A stretch of DNA of 64,000 bases from Ampelocalamus luodianensis (GCA_036346255.1 CM070625.1:17817488-17881487); one strand, 5' to 3'; shown: positions 53,101 through 64,000, counted from the stretch's first letter. Notes: generated by a model from the letters alone, not told the origin. Translations and numbers: made by a program.

Positions 53101-56100
53101 TGATAACAATGCCGTGCTTATATAGTGTTGGCCACCTAACAATCCAATCTAATTTTTCCAACTATAAAAGATAATATTCCTAATAGATAGATCTTATCCC
53201 TAACAATAACTTATACATAAGGAAACTAATCTTTACCCTAGGGGACTAATCAAACCAACTAGGGAAATTAGATAACGGTGCTACGATACCGCGGTATTGT
53301 TTCACGTGTTGCTACAGTGACTCACAGGGATCTTAGACCATAACAAAAGGTAGAAATAATTGACAATGTTATTCGCCAAATACTTACCAGAAAGATGATC
53401 ACGTAAAGTACCGTTTGGCATGAATTCATAGACCAGCATCTGCAAAACACAATTTCGCACGGCGGCATGAGCAACATAAGGTAACAGCAATACTCTTCAG
53501 TATAACATTAAGCACATCTTATCAGGATGGTGTTAACAAAATACCATTTCTACATAAATAATTTAAATCAAAGAGATGCACCTGTTCATCTTCATCACAA
53601 TAGCCAACCAATGAAACCAGATTGCGATGATGCAATCTGGATAACAACTCTATTTCTGTGCAGAACTCCCTCGAACCTTGAAGAGAATCCTCGTGTGCCC
53701 GTTTGATTGCTACAATTTCTCCATCAACTAGAATTCCTTTATAGACTTTTCCATAACCTCCTTGACCAACTTGAGCTGATAGGTCAAAATTGTTTGTGGC
53801 AGTAGCCATTTCTTCAAATGTGAAGCATCTTACACCGTCAATTCTGACAGAAAACCTCGACACTGCAAATGGTAATATGGTATACGTTTTCAGGTGGTAT
53901 CTCCTGAACAAGATGTTTGCCATCAAAGCTTAAAATTTATTCCCACAACCAGATATCCGATGATCTTAAAGCAAATGAACAGTTATGTGCAAGGCTAGAG
54001 CATGTATCTTATTTCTTACAAAAGTGCCATGAACAATAGAGTCAGTAAATAAGCCTGAAAGTGTACATGGTGTGATATCTTATTACTTACTAAAGTATAA
54101 TGACTTACATGACCGTCTTGAAACTGTTTTATTTGATCTTGAACACCTTCTCATTATAAGAATAGTAGCTACTGAAGAAAGTGCAATAGCGCCAGCTATT
54201 GTACCTGCCAAGATACCACCTAGTGCAGCCTTGCTTAAACCTGATGAAGCAGCATTTGAAAATTCTGCAAAAAATATGACAAACAAAAGACATGTTACCA
54301 GTAATTGCTGGAGTGACTGGCAAAGCACAGTGTGGCAATACAACTGAATGAATCGCATGTCAAGAAAAATTAAATTTCGATTGCTAGTCAACTTATGCCT
54401 CTAAAAAATAAACATGATACTTAATTTTTATCTTCTATAATAATCTTAACAAATATTTATACATAAAAATAAATTGCTAATGACAACTAAATAATACAGA
54501 TTGTTTTTTGACAAGAATAATCTAGATTGTTGTGTTGCATGCAGTCATAATCTATATATACTGCTGTTCAAACTAAAAGAAATTCTATAAAAGTTGTCAT
54601 TGTGTACTCATTAGACCAAATAAGCTAAAATCGTAATTTTCATCATAAAATTATGTTCACACATTAGCTTCGAAGCGTACATACCATCTGCATATGAGCC
54701 AAGTGTGAAGTTGAGAAGCTCATATGGGCCAAACACATCTGAAAGAGTAATTTCCCATCCAGCAAGTACGTGTCTGAGTCGCACAACCTCAGACATATTG
54801 AATAAACTTGTATTACTTGGAAATAACTTCAGATGCATGTTGAGCCTTGGACCCACCTCCCATATGTAGTGCTCAATATACAGCTGGTAACGAAACAGCT
54901 GCAACAAAGACGCTAAGTTGATCTCGAAGTCAACTTCATAGGGACGAAAGTCTGTGAGTCCTGGACTCTTCAGTCGGAGTCCAACTCCAACTGGCATGGC
55001 GCAAAAACAAGGTATAGGGGATGAAGGATTGTACTCATAATTTGTATCTGTTGGGCAAGGCCCACAATTTAAGTTAGAGCCTGGTTCCTGTTTAGATGTT
55101 TGCCGGCTTACTGACTGGGGTTCGCAAAGGTTGGTTATCAGAGCTCCACTAGAATTCTCACATACAGGGTTTCCATATAGCCTGCACAAAATGACAACAG
55201 TGCTTATTACTATCCATTGCATGAAAAAAAAGTCAGTTAACAAGGGAATTGAAGTATTTTCTATGTTCCCTGAGAAAAGGGCAATCTTCAGTTAGACAGT
55301 TACAGCCAGGGATCCAACAACCGGTTCCGGAGGGAATCCCGGCTGGCCGGCGGGGATGGTAACCGGCCGGTTACCGGTTTTCTCGGAAAAAATTCGCTCG
55401 AATTTGATTAAAAACCATCCAAAATTCAAAAAATAGAATTTGAACTTGCAAAACCCGGAAAAACCGACCGGGATTTTGGATCCCGGACCCCCGCCGGTAG
55501 CCGGTAACCGGCGGTTACCGGCCGGGAATTTTTTCCTTGGTTACAGCTCTGATTTTCACTCAAATAATACGATACAAGTGTAGGATGCAAAACTATTTGG
55601 CGATTAACTGATTATGTATATCTATTCTCGAATTGGAATTGTGCAGCCTAAAAACTGTTATATAGAACTGTCATGGCTGGGTGCTGTTCACACAGAACAG
55701 TACTACCCGCGGTTATTACAAAAGATTTATTATTTAGGAATCCATCTATTAGGTATTTGATATTATTTATTAGTTAGACAAGTTATTATTAGATTAGATT
55801 GTTAGATATAGGTTTTCTTAGTGATTATCTCTTAGTAGTCAAGTCGGGTGGTTGTCCCTATAAAAAAGATATCATGTATCCATTATAAAAAAAGCAAGAA
55901 AGATGAATTAATGTAGTCTCCTTCTCAAAATTCTATCATCTTAGCCTATAGTTTAATCTCTCATCCCACCAAACCGACGCTGCCCGACGTTCTTCTTGGC
56001 AGTGTTTACCCCGTTATGAACTAATAAGGTTTGTTACAAGAACAGTAAGCTGGGTCTCAAAAAAGAAAATGTCTGTACCAGCTCTAACTTGACAGATGAG

Positions 56101-56472
56101 GTGGTGTTAACCACCAAAATGGAGATCAGCTATGAAAATTGCATGGTCGGAATTAAGTATGCATCCGAACAAATACTATGGATACGTTTCTGTAGGAATG
56201 TACACTGATAATGCATTGCATATATGCATGGGAACGTACATGACAGTAACATTTGGCGGAGGATTAAATGAAGCCGGAATTGTCTGTAGGGAATTATTTT
56301 GGAAGTCCCTGCGTTATTAACAAATGCATTAGATATATATAGTTAGAACTAGCTGAAAAAATTACTTCCGCAAAAAGGATAGTACAGAAGAAGGCTTCTA
56401 TTTCCAGTAAGAACAATGTCATTCCAGATTGTCGAGGGAACAGCACCATCTAGACGGTTGTTTCCAACTGAC
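47161..56472 (-). CDS. LRR receptor-like Ser/Thr kinase (At1g06840-like), 3' exons
   Basis: Minus-strand exons: about 56472-56397 (LRR end: SVGNNRLDGAVPSTIWNDIV), 55181-54685 (extracellular; NPVCENSSGALITNLCEP, FRPYEVDFEINLASLLQLF), 54264-54109 (membrane span: GGILAGTIAGAIALSSVATI), 53862-53582 (kinase N-lobe: VGQGGYGKVYKG loop, lysine in IVAIKRA), 53439-53388, 48416-48166 (HRDVKASNILLD and VADFGISRLA), 48060-47926 (GYLDPEYFLTHKLTDKSDVY) and 47514-47161 (stop 47161-47163). Phases agree across all downstream junctions. Key kinase residues are intact, so it may be active; related proteins sense extracellular signals at the plasma membrane. The 4.97-kb intron at 48417-53387 holds an LTR element. 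The donor after the LRR exon is unclear, and no upstream LRR or signal peptide exon appears before copia sequence, so the gene may be 5'-broken. Confidence 0.85.
49151..49165. repeat. G15 homopolymer
   Basis: Fifteen consecutive G on the plus strand inside the internal region of the small LTR element. It could form a G-quadruplex or be a sequence-quality artefact. Confidence 0.9.
49947..53024 (+). mobile_element. gypsy solo LTR nested in the small element's LTR
   Basis: It starts TGTAACATCTCAATTTTTG and ends TTCGGGTCCCGACA; flanks GTAGA and GTAGG are the duplication with one mismatch. Length is 3078 bp. It shares the family landmarks: GC-rich segment (about 50205-51500), GGCAAGTTGTGCTTTGATCAT (51844), TTGTGGATAAGTGTGCAACC and CATCCGTGGTCATGAACATG (about 52310-52380). 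It splits the right LTR of the small retrotransposon. Confidence 0.85.
55307..55539. mobile_element. hAT-type MITE, 233 bp
   Basis: A perfect 8-bp duplication GTTACAGC (55299-55306, 55540-55547) flanks the element. Ends are CAGGGATCCAACAACCGG and, complement of the right end, CAAGGAAAAAATTCCCGG. The interior has GGTAACCGGCCGGTTACCGG-type inverted words at both sides of an AT-rich centre. It lies in an intron of the receptor kinase. Confidence 0.88.
55701..56038 (+). mobile_element. probable solo copia-like LTR
   Basis: A 338-bp segment between two AGAACAG repeats (55694-55700, 56039-56045). It begins TACTACCCGCGG (not TG), has CTATAAAAAAGATATCATG then ATCCATTATAAAAAAAGCAA in the style of copia LTR promoters and 3' ends, and ends GTTTGTTACA. 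Boundaries are uncertain because the expected TG start is absent. Confidence 0.45.
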
Positions 56473-56564
56473 CTGTAAAATGAAATTCTCATGGGCTTCT
56501 AGCAAAATAAAGCATAAAAGAGTGTATAATTACTTGAAAACTATTACATATGTTTGCTTACATG

Positions 56565-56688
56565 TGTTAGAATAAGACTCTTGTATATGGTTTATGGTTT
56601 CCTTATCTGTATATGGCAACCCCTTTTGTACTCCCTATATATATTGCCCATTGTGCCTCTTGAATAGATGAACACATTATTCATAACA
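56565..56688 (+). mobile_element. short LTR (124 bp) with PBS, remnant of a copia/TRIM-like element
   Basis: TGTTAGAATAAGACTCTTG to TTCATAACA, followed at once by TGGTATCAG, a partial initiator-Met PBS. The sequence after it changes to a second copia LTR 26 bp later, so the rest of this element is either displaced beyond the window or lost. Confidence 0.65.
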
Positions 56689-56714
56689 TGGTATCAGTGA
56701 TGGATAAGTCTCTG

Positions 56715-57046
56715 TGTTGGCTTTTGCCGCCCTTTAAGGACAGCATCCTTGACTGGCGGTTAGCATCTCTTTAGGACAGCATCTTTGGACAGAGCATCTT
56801 GGACTAGCTTTAGGACTAGCTTTAGAGGACAGAACATCTAGGACAGAGCATCTTAGACTAGCATTTTGGCATATGCTTGGCATATACTTGGCTGATTAGC
56901 CCTATAAATATGTATCCCCAACCCCTCAGGTTGGCATGGCATTGTGAAGAGAAATATACAAGAAAAATTGCCCCATCTCCAAGTGTCATCCTCTCCATGA
57001 GAGTAAGGATCTTGCTATCACCTCAAGCAAGAGTCCAATAATAACA
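56715..57046 (+). repeat. 5' LTR of GC-rich copia element
   Basis: TGTTGGCTTTTGCCGCCC to CCAATAATAACA, 332 bp. It contains several GGACAGCATC/GGACTAGCTTT repeats and a TATA-like CCCTATAAATATG at about 56900. Confidence 0.75.
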
Positions 57047-60000
57047 AGTGGTATCGAGCTATACTATCCTCGTAGCTGAGCATCTCTGCTCATCTCCTTC
57101 TCGGCCTCGCGCGGCCCGGCCGTGCGCAGCGGCTCGGCCGCCCACGCTCACTCCTCTCGAGACGGCGGCTCGTCGAAGCGAGCCTCTCTCACGCAACACC
57201 CCGATGGCGCGCCATGTCGCGCAGGCGATCTCGGCCTTCGGCCGCCTTGAGCATGCGGCGTCGTGACGGCCGAGCTTCGCGCGGCAGCGACGGCCGAAGG
57301 CGGGCGAAGACCATCTGCGGCGGGGCGGGCAGCAGCGGCGGCGGAGGTGGAAGCGGCGGCGGCGGCAGATGCGGCGCGTGCGGCGCAGCGGCGGTCGAGG
57401 TTCTCAGGGCGGCAACAGCAGCTCCATCTCTGCGATGATAGCCGACGCGACCTTGAGCGGCCCAGAGGAAGCGGCGCGAGCAAGCGGCGCGATGGCGGCG
57501 CCAGCGCCCACGCGCGCGCGGCGATCGAACAGCGCGATCGCGGTGGTGGTGCTCTGGAGGAGGCGCGCGCGGCGGCGTGCGGACGGTCGGCGGAGGCGCG
57601 GCCTTCACGGCGACGCGCTCTCTCCGGTTCGGTATCGTGGTCACCACGAATACGGTATCGTCGGGGCGTCGGCTCGGCGGCGGTGGCCTACCCTCACCAA
57701 GTCCAACTTCGTCGAGTGGGTCGCGGTGATGAGGTAAAGCTCAGTGCGGCATATGTGGGATGCGATCCGATGCGGCGGCGTCGACTACAACCGAGGATTG
57801 GCGGCGGCGATGCTCTCATCATTGCGATCCGCCGAGATGCGATTCGCTTACCAACAAGCGGTGCCAAGGAGGCTTGGGGCGCCATCGGCTGCGCGCGCAC
57901 GGCGGCGGCCGCGCGCGAAGTCCACACTGCGAGCGCCGCGCGGAGTGGGAGACCACGGCCTTCAAGCGGTGAGGGACGTTGATGACTTTGCTCTTCGTCT
58001 CAACACTCTGCTGCGGTTAGTGCGGTTCGGCGATGACACCTACGGCGAGAGAGGCGTGGAAGCTCTTTCACTGCGCCCCCCAGAAGTACAAGCGGATGGC
58101 TCGCTCGATCCAGTCTCTGCTGGACCTCTCCACGATGTCGATCGAGGAGGCGATAGGTCGCCTCAAGGTCGTCGACAGCGATGAGCCACAGTCTCTCTCG
58201 GGACCCGTCACCATTGGCGGAAGCTCCTCCTCGCTCGGGAAGCGGTGGTCGCCGACCAAGGTGACGAGGAAGAAGGAGCCTTCTTCCATGACAGCGCCGC
58301 GGCGTGGCAAGCGCGGCAAGCGCGCAAAGGGCGTGGGCGCCGAGCGCGCCGCCGGCAAGCAAAGCGGCAGACGAGGCGACTCTGCCACAATCGGCAAGCT
58401 TGGTCATTGGGCCAAGGAGTGTCGATAGCCACGACGCGGCGAGCCCACGTCGTGCGAGCGGAGGAAGAGGAGGCCGGCTCGTTGCGTTGCCCGTGCGAGC
58501 ATCGAACTACCTCGGCGGCACCGCCGCACGCTCTTTCTCGCCCTTGCGAGCCAAAGCACCGCGCCTCTCGGCGGCGGCTCGGCAGCGACAAGACCGGCGG
58601 GTGGTGCCTCGACACCGGCGCCACCCGCTACATGGCCGGCGGCGAGTTCTTCTCCGAGCTTGACTCTAGCGTCAGAGGCTCAGTCAAGTTTGGGGCGCCT
58701 CGGCGTGGAAATCAAGGCGTCGGCTCGTCATCTTCACCGCGTGTCACGGTGAGCATAGGTCGCTCACCGACGTCTACTACATCCCGATCTGCGGAACTCC
58801 ATCATCGACTTGGGATACCGATGAGAGCGGTTCGCGTGTCGAGATCGAGCACGGATCTGCGGTTTGGGATCTTCGCGCGCCGCTTCTTGCCAAGGTAACG
58901 AGCGCGAATCGCCTCTACATCCATCACGTGCGGTGGCACAACCCCTGTCTGTCGCATTGCTCGTCGGGCGGCGGCGTGCGATAACGCAGCGCTGGGCACC
59001 TTCAGCCCGAGGCCACAGGCGGCTCGGTGCCACGGAGATGGTGCGAGGCTGCCGTGCCTCGACCATGTGGAGCGATTCTGCGGCGTCGTGTGTTGGCGAA
59101 GCGGCGACTCCGCTTTCCCAGCGAAGAGTTTAGAGCCAAGGAGAGGCTCGAGCTCGTGCGGGACTTGTGTGGCGGTGACACCACCACACCGGAGGGCGGC
59201 GCTACTTCTGCCGCTCGTCGGCGACCTCTCCGCTACATGTGGGTGATGGTCCTCGGCGGCAAGGAGAGGCTGCGGGCGCCATCGAGCGCACGCAGTCTGC
59301 TGCGAGGCGAGTGCGGCCGTAAGCTGCGCCTGAGACAACGGCGAATTCACGGCGGTGGTCGCGTCGTCTTCTTGATGAGGCATTGGCGCCACTACTCCGC
59401 GCCGTCATGCCGCAGCGCGAGCGGCGTCGTCGGCGCGCAACGGGCGGTTGTGGGGATGGCTCGGGCTCTCGCCAGCGAGAGAGCCCGTGTCTTACGGGAG
59501 AGGCGGTGGTGGCGGCCGTCTACATACTCAGCCGTTCGCCTACCAAGCGCTCGGCGGCGGGGCCGTGCGAGGCTTGGCATGGCGTGGCGGCGGTCTCCCA
59601 CTTGCGGGTCTTGGCTCCTCGCGTTCGCCAAGGAGCTTGGCCACATCGGCAAGCTCGGCGGCGTGAGCACTCGGGTGTTCGCCGGCTCGCGGAGGCTCGA
59701 GGCCTACCTCATCCTCGACCGTGTCACCGCAGTAGCGTCGCATCTCGCGTGGCGTTGTGTTCGGCGAAGGCGGGCGGGCGTGGACAAGGCGGTGGGCGGC
59801 GGTTCGACCGACTCGGGGACCGTTGTCGACTACGTCCATTTCGAGAGCGGGAGCTAGCGGCTCGTCTTCCGAAACTCGTCCACCCCGACACCTCGCTCGC
59901 CACGGCTCGGCGAGTGCTCCACCACTTTCGCGCCGGCCACCACTCTCCTGCACCGGCGGCCACACCACCGGGATCGGCCCCAACAGCTTCAGTCCACGAC

Positions 60001-61135
60001 GAGTAGCGCACGGTGGAGTTCGCTACTCCGTTGTCTCACGACGAGGACCGCGTCGACGTCTACCACGACGACGAGCCTCTGCGCTACCGAACCATGGACA
60101 ACATCCTCGGTGCCGCGTCCACTGGGCAGCGCGGCGAGCGACCAGCGGGCGCACTTGGCGTCGCGGCGGCGGCGAGCCGCCCTTTCACGAGGCGGGAGAT
60201 GGGCGCCGTCGGCGTAGCCGACGTGGGGCCGGCGGATCTTCTGCCGATCACCGCGCGATCACCCTTAAGTGGGTGTTCAAGCTGAAGCGGGATGAAGCCG
60301 GCGCCATCGTCAAGCACAAGGCTCGCTTGGTGGCACGAGGCTTCATGCAGCAGGAGGGGGTCGATTTCGACGACGCCGCGCCCGCGCGCGCATGGAGTCC
60401 GTTCGTCTTCTCCTCGCACTTGCGGCCCGGGAGGGTTGGCGCGTCCATCACATGGGCGTCAAGTCGCCTTCCTCAACGGCGACTTGAAGGAGGAGGTCAC
60501 GTCCGTCGGCCGCCGGGATTCGTCATCCGGCAAGGAGGCAGGTTCTCCGCTGCGCAAGGCTCTCTATGGCTTGCGGCGAGCACCACGAGCCCGAATGCTA
60601 AGTGGACTCCACCTCAAGCAAATGGGGTTCGGCAGCGCACACGCAGGTGCGGTCTCACCGGCGGGCAGGCGCGAACGCCTGGCGGTGGCGTCGTCGGCGA
60701 CTTGCGATCACCGCCCCAAGGAGGCCGAGGTCAAGCGTTCAAGGCGAGATGAAGACCGCCTTCGGATGAGCGACTTGGGGCTCTCTCCTTCTACACAGGG
60801 ATCGAGGTCCACGGGGCGGCTCGGCATCTCTTCGCGCGGTGCCTCGCCAAACGCATCGTGGGCCGGGCGGTTTCACCGATCGCAACCCGACCACACTCAC
60901 ATGGAGGAGAGGTGGGCGAGCCGTGAGAGTACGGCGGAGGAAGTGGGCGCGACGCAAGATGCGCGCGCATTATGGGCGACCTTCGCTACCTTGTCCACAG
61001 CGTCCGGTTGGCGTTCGCCGTCGGCTCGTTAGTCGGTTCATGCGGCGGCCCGACGACGAGCATTAGCGGCCGTGAAGAGGATCCTCCGCCACGTTGCGGG
61101 CACCTCCGACTACGGCTTGCACTACCCAAGGTCTT
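57047..61135 (+). pseudogene. copia gag-pol relic
   Basis: Recognisable pieces: DDFALRLNTLLRLVRFGDDT (about 57980) and EEAIGRLKVVDSDEPQSLSG (about 58150) in Gag; CLDTGATRYMAGGEFFSELD (about 58610) with the protease-type DTGA motif; an integrase zone about 58900-59850 with FRAKERLELV, YMWVMVLGGKE and GVVGAQRAVVGMARAL; and RT at about 60265-60480 with TLKWVFKLKRDEAGAIVKHK and RLVARGFMQQEGVDFDD. Frame changes between almost all of these show it is dead. Confidence 0.85.
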
Positions 61136-64000
61136 TGTAACATCCCATTTTGGTTTGTGTTTCAAATGTAATAAAATGAGGGTAAATTAAAACTTTTCCT
61201 TCATCCTTTACTCTTGAAACTTTTCAAATTCTTGTAAAAGAATTTTGAAATTCAAAATCAAAATCCTCATTTATCTCAAGTCAAAACCTTCAGGTCAAAT
61301 CTTTTGTTAAACCCTTGGAAATAATTTTCCTTGGTTCTAGGGTTGCTTGGTAACACCTCGAGTTATTTCATAATTTTTGGAAATTATTTGAAATATTTTA
61401 GAGCAAGTCAAACCTTGACGTCAAACCTCTGTTTTAACCTTCTCGAAATTTTTGGGAAAATTCCGATGCACAAAAATCTCTGAAAATTTTATGGAAGGTT
61501 AACCTAAGGTCGTGAAGCTCGGTTAAAATTTCATAAATTTTGGAGTTGAATTGATGCCTCAATTAAATCCCCAAGTTTCAGTTCAAAAATCAAAACCTAA
61601 TCGGTTTGCACTTTGTTCCTCAGTGCGAGTCGACTCGGGCTCGAGTCACTTGACTCGGCCGAGCCAACTAATCGCACCGCCACGGCGAAGGCGGCGCGCG
61701 TCATCGGCCGTTAGATCTCCATCGGACGGCTCTCATTCGTGTAAGCATTCGGACAACTCGGTTGCCCTTTGATGCTCGTGGTTGGATTTCAATCGGCGAT
61801 CGGCGTTCGCCGATCCGTTTCAACGTGATCGCGCGCTAACCCTTGGATGCAAATCGGACGGTGGCCATCGTCGTCCTCCTCTCGCCGCTGCGGCCGCGCC
61901 ATGGCGGGCCGGCGTGGAGTGCGCATGCTCTGTCACTTCCGTCTTCGCAGCGGCTCTGCGCAGCGCATTAAATGCCCGTCCTCCACGCCTGTTTAGTCGT
62001 CGTCTCAATCGCTCCGTCGCTCACGGCGACCGCGGCAGCAGGGAACCCGAGGCGAGCAACGGTGCTCTCGCTCTTCACCGCTACTTAAGCCCCGGTCACC
62101 TCCGTTGGCTTCCTTTCCTCTCCCGCAGCCTCTCTTGCACCCTCGAGCTTGAGCGAGCCCATACCACCCCAGCGCCCATCTCGCCATTGCCGAGCTTGGA
62201 GCTCCATGCGCCGACGGTGCTCAGGTGGCTCCTCGCCCCGATTCTTCCTCCTGCTCCTTCCTTTTACCTCTGTGGTGCTTAACTCTCACCTATTTTGGGT
62301 TTCCTCTGAGGCGTGGGGATTGGAGTTTTGGGGCTCGCGTCGCCATGATGCCCCTTTTATTCTCCGTGCAGGTAAGACCCCATTTCCCAATCCACGCCTC
62401 CTGGAGCTTCTCGTGGAATTGCGGCTCATGGTACCACCCTGTTGCTAGTTTGGCCTGTGTTGACCTCCGGTGAAGCTCTTCGCATCGCCACCGACTTCGC
62501 CGCCGCCGCTCGATCATCCTCCGTCTACCCCAACCCCGCATCATCTTGATGAACCCTCGTGAGCTTGGCTATCCGTTTAGCTTTTCTTTGCACCGTAGTC
62601 ATGGTTCCTGTTTGGTCGCGCCGCCGCCGCCGTTAGCCTCGGCTCGCCGCGGCTTTGATTTGGACTCGGTTGGTCGCGTTACGTCCATAGGACCGTCATA
62701 GCTTTTGCACCCGTCCATTTGGCGCGTAGCCTAGCCATGTCATCGTTTTCATTTTCGCCGTAGCACTCCTCCGCCTCGCCGCCGCGCTGCGTCGTCCGTC
62801 ACCATTGGCCTCGCCACGGTGCCATCAAAGCGCATAGTGCTAGGATCCGTTTTGACCCTTGGCGCGCGCCGCCATGGCGATTCGCCGGCGACGAGCCGAG
62901 CAAGCTCGCGACGAGAACTCCTCTGTTGTCGGGTGGAGCTCGGTCGAGGCGGCGTGGCTCATGCGGTCGTCCGATCTAGAGATCTACGGCCCTCAGCTCT
63001 CCACGTCGTCGCCCTATTCCGCGCGCTCAGTGCCTGTGTCGTTTGGATTCAACCGGGAACGTCCGATTTGAGATCGACGGCTCTCAATCGTCCACGTCTC
63101 CGGGTGTTAGGAAAATCCCCGAAAATGCTAAGTCCAAAAACGGAAGAACATTAGGGTCTTGTCATTTTCATATCTTTGTCATCTTAGCTCCAAATTAGAT
63201 GATTCCAATTTTGTTAGCTTCCTTATAACTTGAACTTAAATAGAAAAATAACTTGAGACCATGATAAAACCTGGAAAACCATTTTCAAAAATAGTAAACA
63301 AGTGAACTTAATGCTATTTTTCAGAACTTTAGCAAACTTGTAAAATGCATAACTTTTAATCTATAGATCATTTTTGTATGAATCCAATTGGTTTAGCTTC
63401 CACTAATAGTGTATTTGCTAGGAAAATCGGTTTCACAAATTTTACTGTTTTTAAAAATCATAAGGATCATATTTTAGTTTAATAACCTAAACAATTTAGA
63501 CAAATCATAACTCTTTCAATATAACTCCAAATGACCTGAAATTTTATATGGGTTACCACTATACCAGTAGGTAGCTACCATAAAAATTTCAGCTTCAAAA
63601 TCTTTCTAGAAAATACTTTTGCTACAGTATCTAATTATGGCCGAAAATAGGTGTTTAGGGAATATCTTTTGCACCACAAATCCAAATTAGGTTTTTCCAG
63701 TTTCTATGACTAGGTATATTAGTATTTTACCTTGTGTATAAATTTCGTCGCATTTGGATAAATTTTGCTTGCTCTTTTGTTTAAGTGTTGCTCGTCTTAT
63801 TGGTTGTTCTTGCTTCTCGCTTAGGCTTCGACATTTGCGGTAACCCCGAGAACGACCCTCCGCAACAACTTGAGCAACGACAAGCGAACAAGCGATTGAT
63901 CATTTCCCATTGATCCCATTACTTTTAAAGTCTAATATTTTGTTTAACTTCTATGTATGCATTGCTATTTTGTTGTTAAATTGATTAGTTAGACCTCTAG
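61136..64000 (+). mobile_element. partial gypsy LTR running off the window
   Basis: It starts TGTAACATCCCATTTTGG after GTCTT inside copia coding sequence. The composition follows the family: AT-rich start, GC-rich segment (about 61620-63080), AT-rich stretch, and then a TAACCCCGAGAACG/CAACAACTTGAGC block near 63840 that corresponds to about 14850 in the solo LTR. Only the first 2.87 kb is present; whether it is a solo LTR or a full element cannot be told. Confidence 0.8.

Larger units (their letters stand above)
48706..53345 (-). mobile_element. small non-autonomous LTR retrotransposon in kinase intron
   Basis: Left LTR 48706-49065 (360 bp) and right LTR 49852-53345 (about 416 bp once a nested solo LTR is subtracted) share GGTTGGGTAC, CTCATCTAACCG, GCCGTGCTTATATAGTG and the end ATCTTAGACCATAACA. 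Flanks AAAAG and AAAGG are the target duplication. GGCTCTGATACCA before the right LTR is the complement of the PBS, so it reads on the minus strand. The internal region is only about 790 bp (49066-49851) and has no RT or integrase; a short ORF begins MAFVTHRIKVNAIKAMNADI next to the PBS. It resembles TRIM/SMART-like or internally deleted copia elements. Confidence 0.8.
56715..61135 (+). mobile_element. GC-rich Ty1/copia element, 3' end cut by gypsy LTR
   Basis: 5' LTR 56715-57046, PBS-like AGTGGTATCGAGCT, then 4.1 kb of very GC-rich degraded gag-pol on the plus strand in copia order (Gag, protease, integrase, RT). It breaks off within the RNase H region at 61135, where a gypsy LTR starts; the remainder should lie beyond 64000. 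Dense small indels put every domain out of frame repeatedly. Confidence 0.85.

Noticed and set aside
59757..60752. 331-codon plus-strand ORF
   Set aside because: GC-rich copia relic. Only a central part around 60265-60360 is in the RT frame; the rest is read-through of other frames.

Overview
The window is nuclear DNA of a grass, most likely rice (Oryza) or a close relative. Three host genes have plant GT-AG introns, and nearly everything between them is grass transposable elements (Tekay-like Ty3/gypsy with very long LTRs, Ty1/copia, MuDR-type MULEs, LINEs, hAT-like elements, a SINE). From memory, rice chromosome 5 has a B3-domain gene (Os05g0481400) and an LRR receptor kinase (Os05g0481100) in the same neighbourhood, so this could be the syntenic segment. 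The species cannot be fixed by eye.

Host genes. (1) 1130-3505 (+): the 3' exons of a QKI/SPIN1-like KH RNA-binding protein, with a 1.1-kb hAT-like element in its last intron. (2) 37394-46584 (+): a complete seven-exon B3-domain protein of 289 residues, whose last intron is about 7.35 kb. (3) 47161-56472 (-): the 3' part of an LRR receptor-like kinase. It keeps a transmembrane segment and a full set of kinase motifs, but its kinase domain is split by a 5-kb element-filled intron and only one LRR exon is recognisable before the upstream side runs into retroelements. Genes 2 and 3 are convergent, with 576 bp between stop codons.

Element regions. About 4.8-19.4 kb is a decayed MULE (MULE-A, minus strand). 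Its transposase is cut by a solo gypsy LTR (12799-17619), by an unclassified element (X1) joined to a reversed gypsy LTR (7486-12149), and by a LINE (5412-6655). About 19.6-37.1 kb is a second MULE (MULE-B, minus strand) with inverted repeats near 19.7 and 36.9 kb. It is cut by a second X-family element (X2, 20691-22530) and by a nearly full-length gypsy element (23223-35026) with 3.2-kb LTRs, target duplication CTCAG, PBS, an extra ORF before gag, gag-pol, chromodomain and PPT. In both MULEs the transposase similarity resumes on the far side of each insert, which gives a clear layering order. MULE-B ends about 320 bp upstream of the B3 start codon.

The last B3 intron holds an RTE-like LINE (about 39.2-46.07 kb) that was hit by a hAT-like element (39882-40533) and by a copia element with 105-bp LTRs (40684-45403). 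The kinase intron holds a small non-autonomous LTR element (48706-53345), one LTR of which contains a gypsy solo LTR (49947-53024). From 56.5 kb onward come a 124-bp LTR, a GC-rich copia element (56715-61135) and a gypsy LTR that runs off the window (61136-64000).

The most unusual observations are: the X-element pair, which share terminal sequence but each carry their own dispersed near-palindromic core motif of form CGGT-NNN-ACCG; the two gypsy LTRs of one insertion differing mainly by short GC-rich indels; the chimeric reversed LTR without a target duplication; and a 0.55-kb AT-rich inverted repeat array in MULE-A. No tRNA, rRNA, CRISPR or prokaryotic feature was found.
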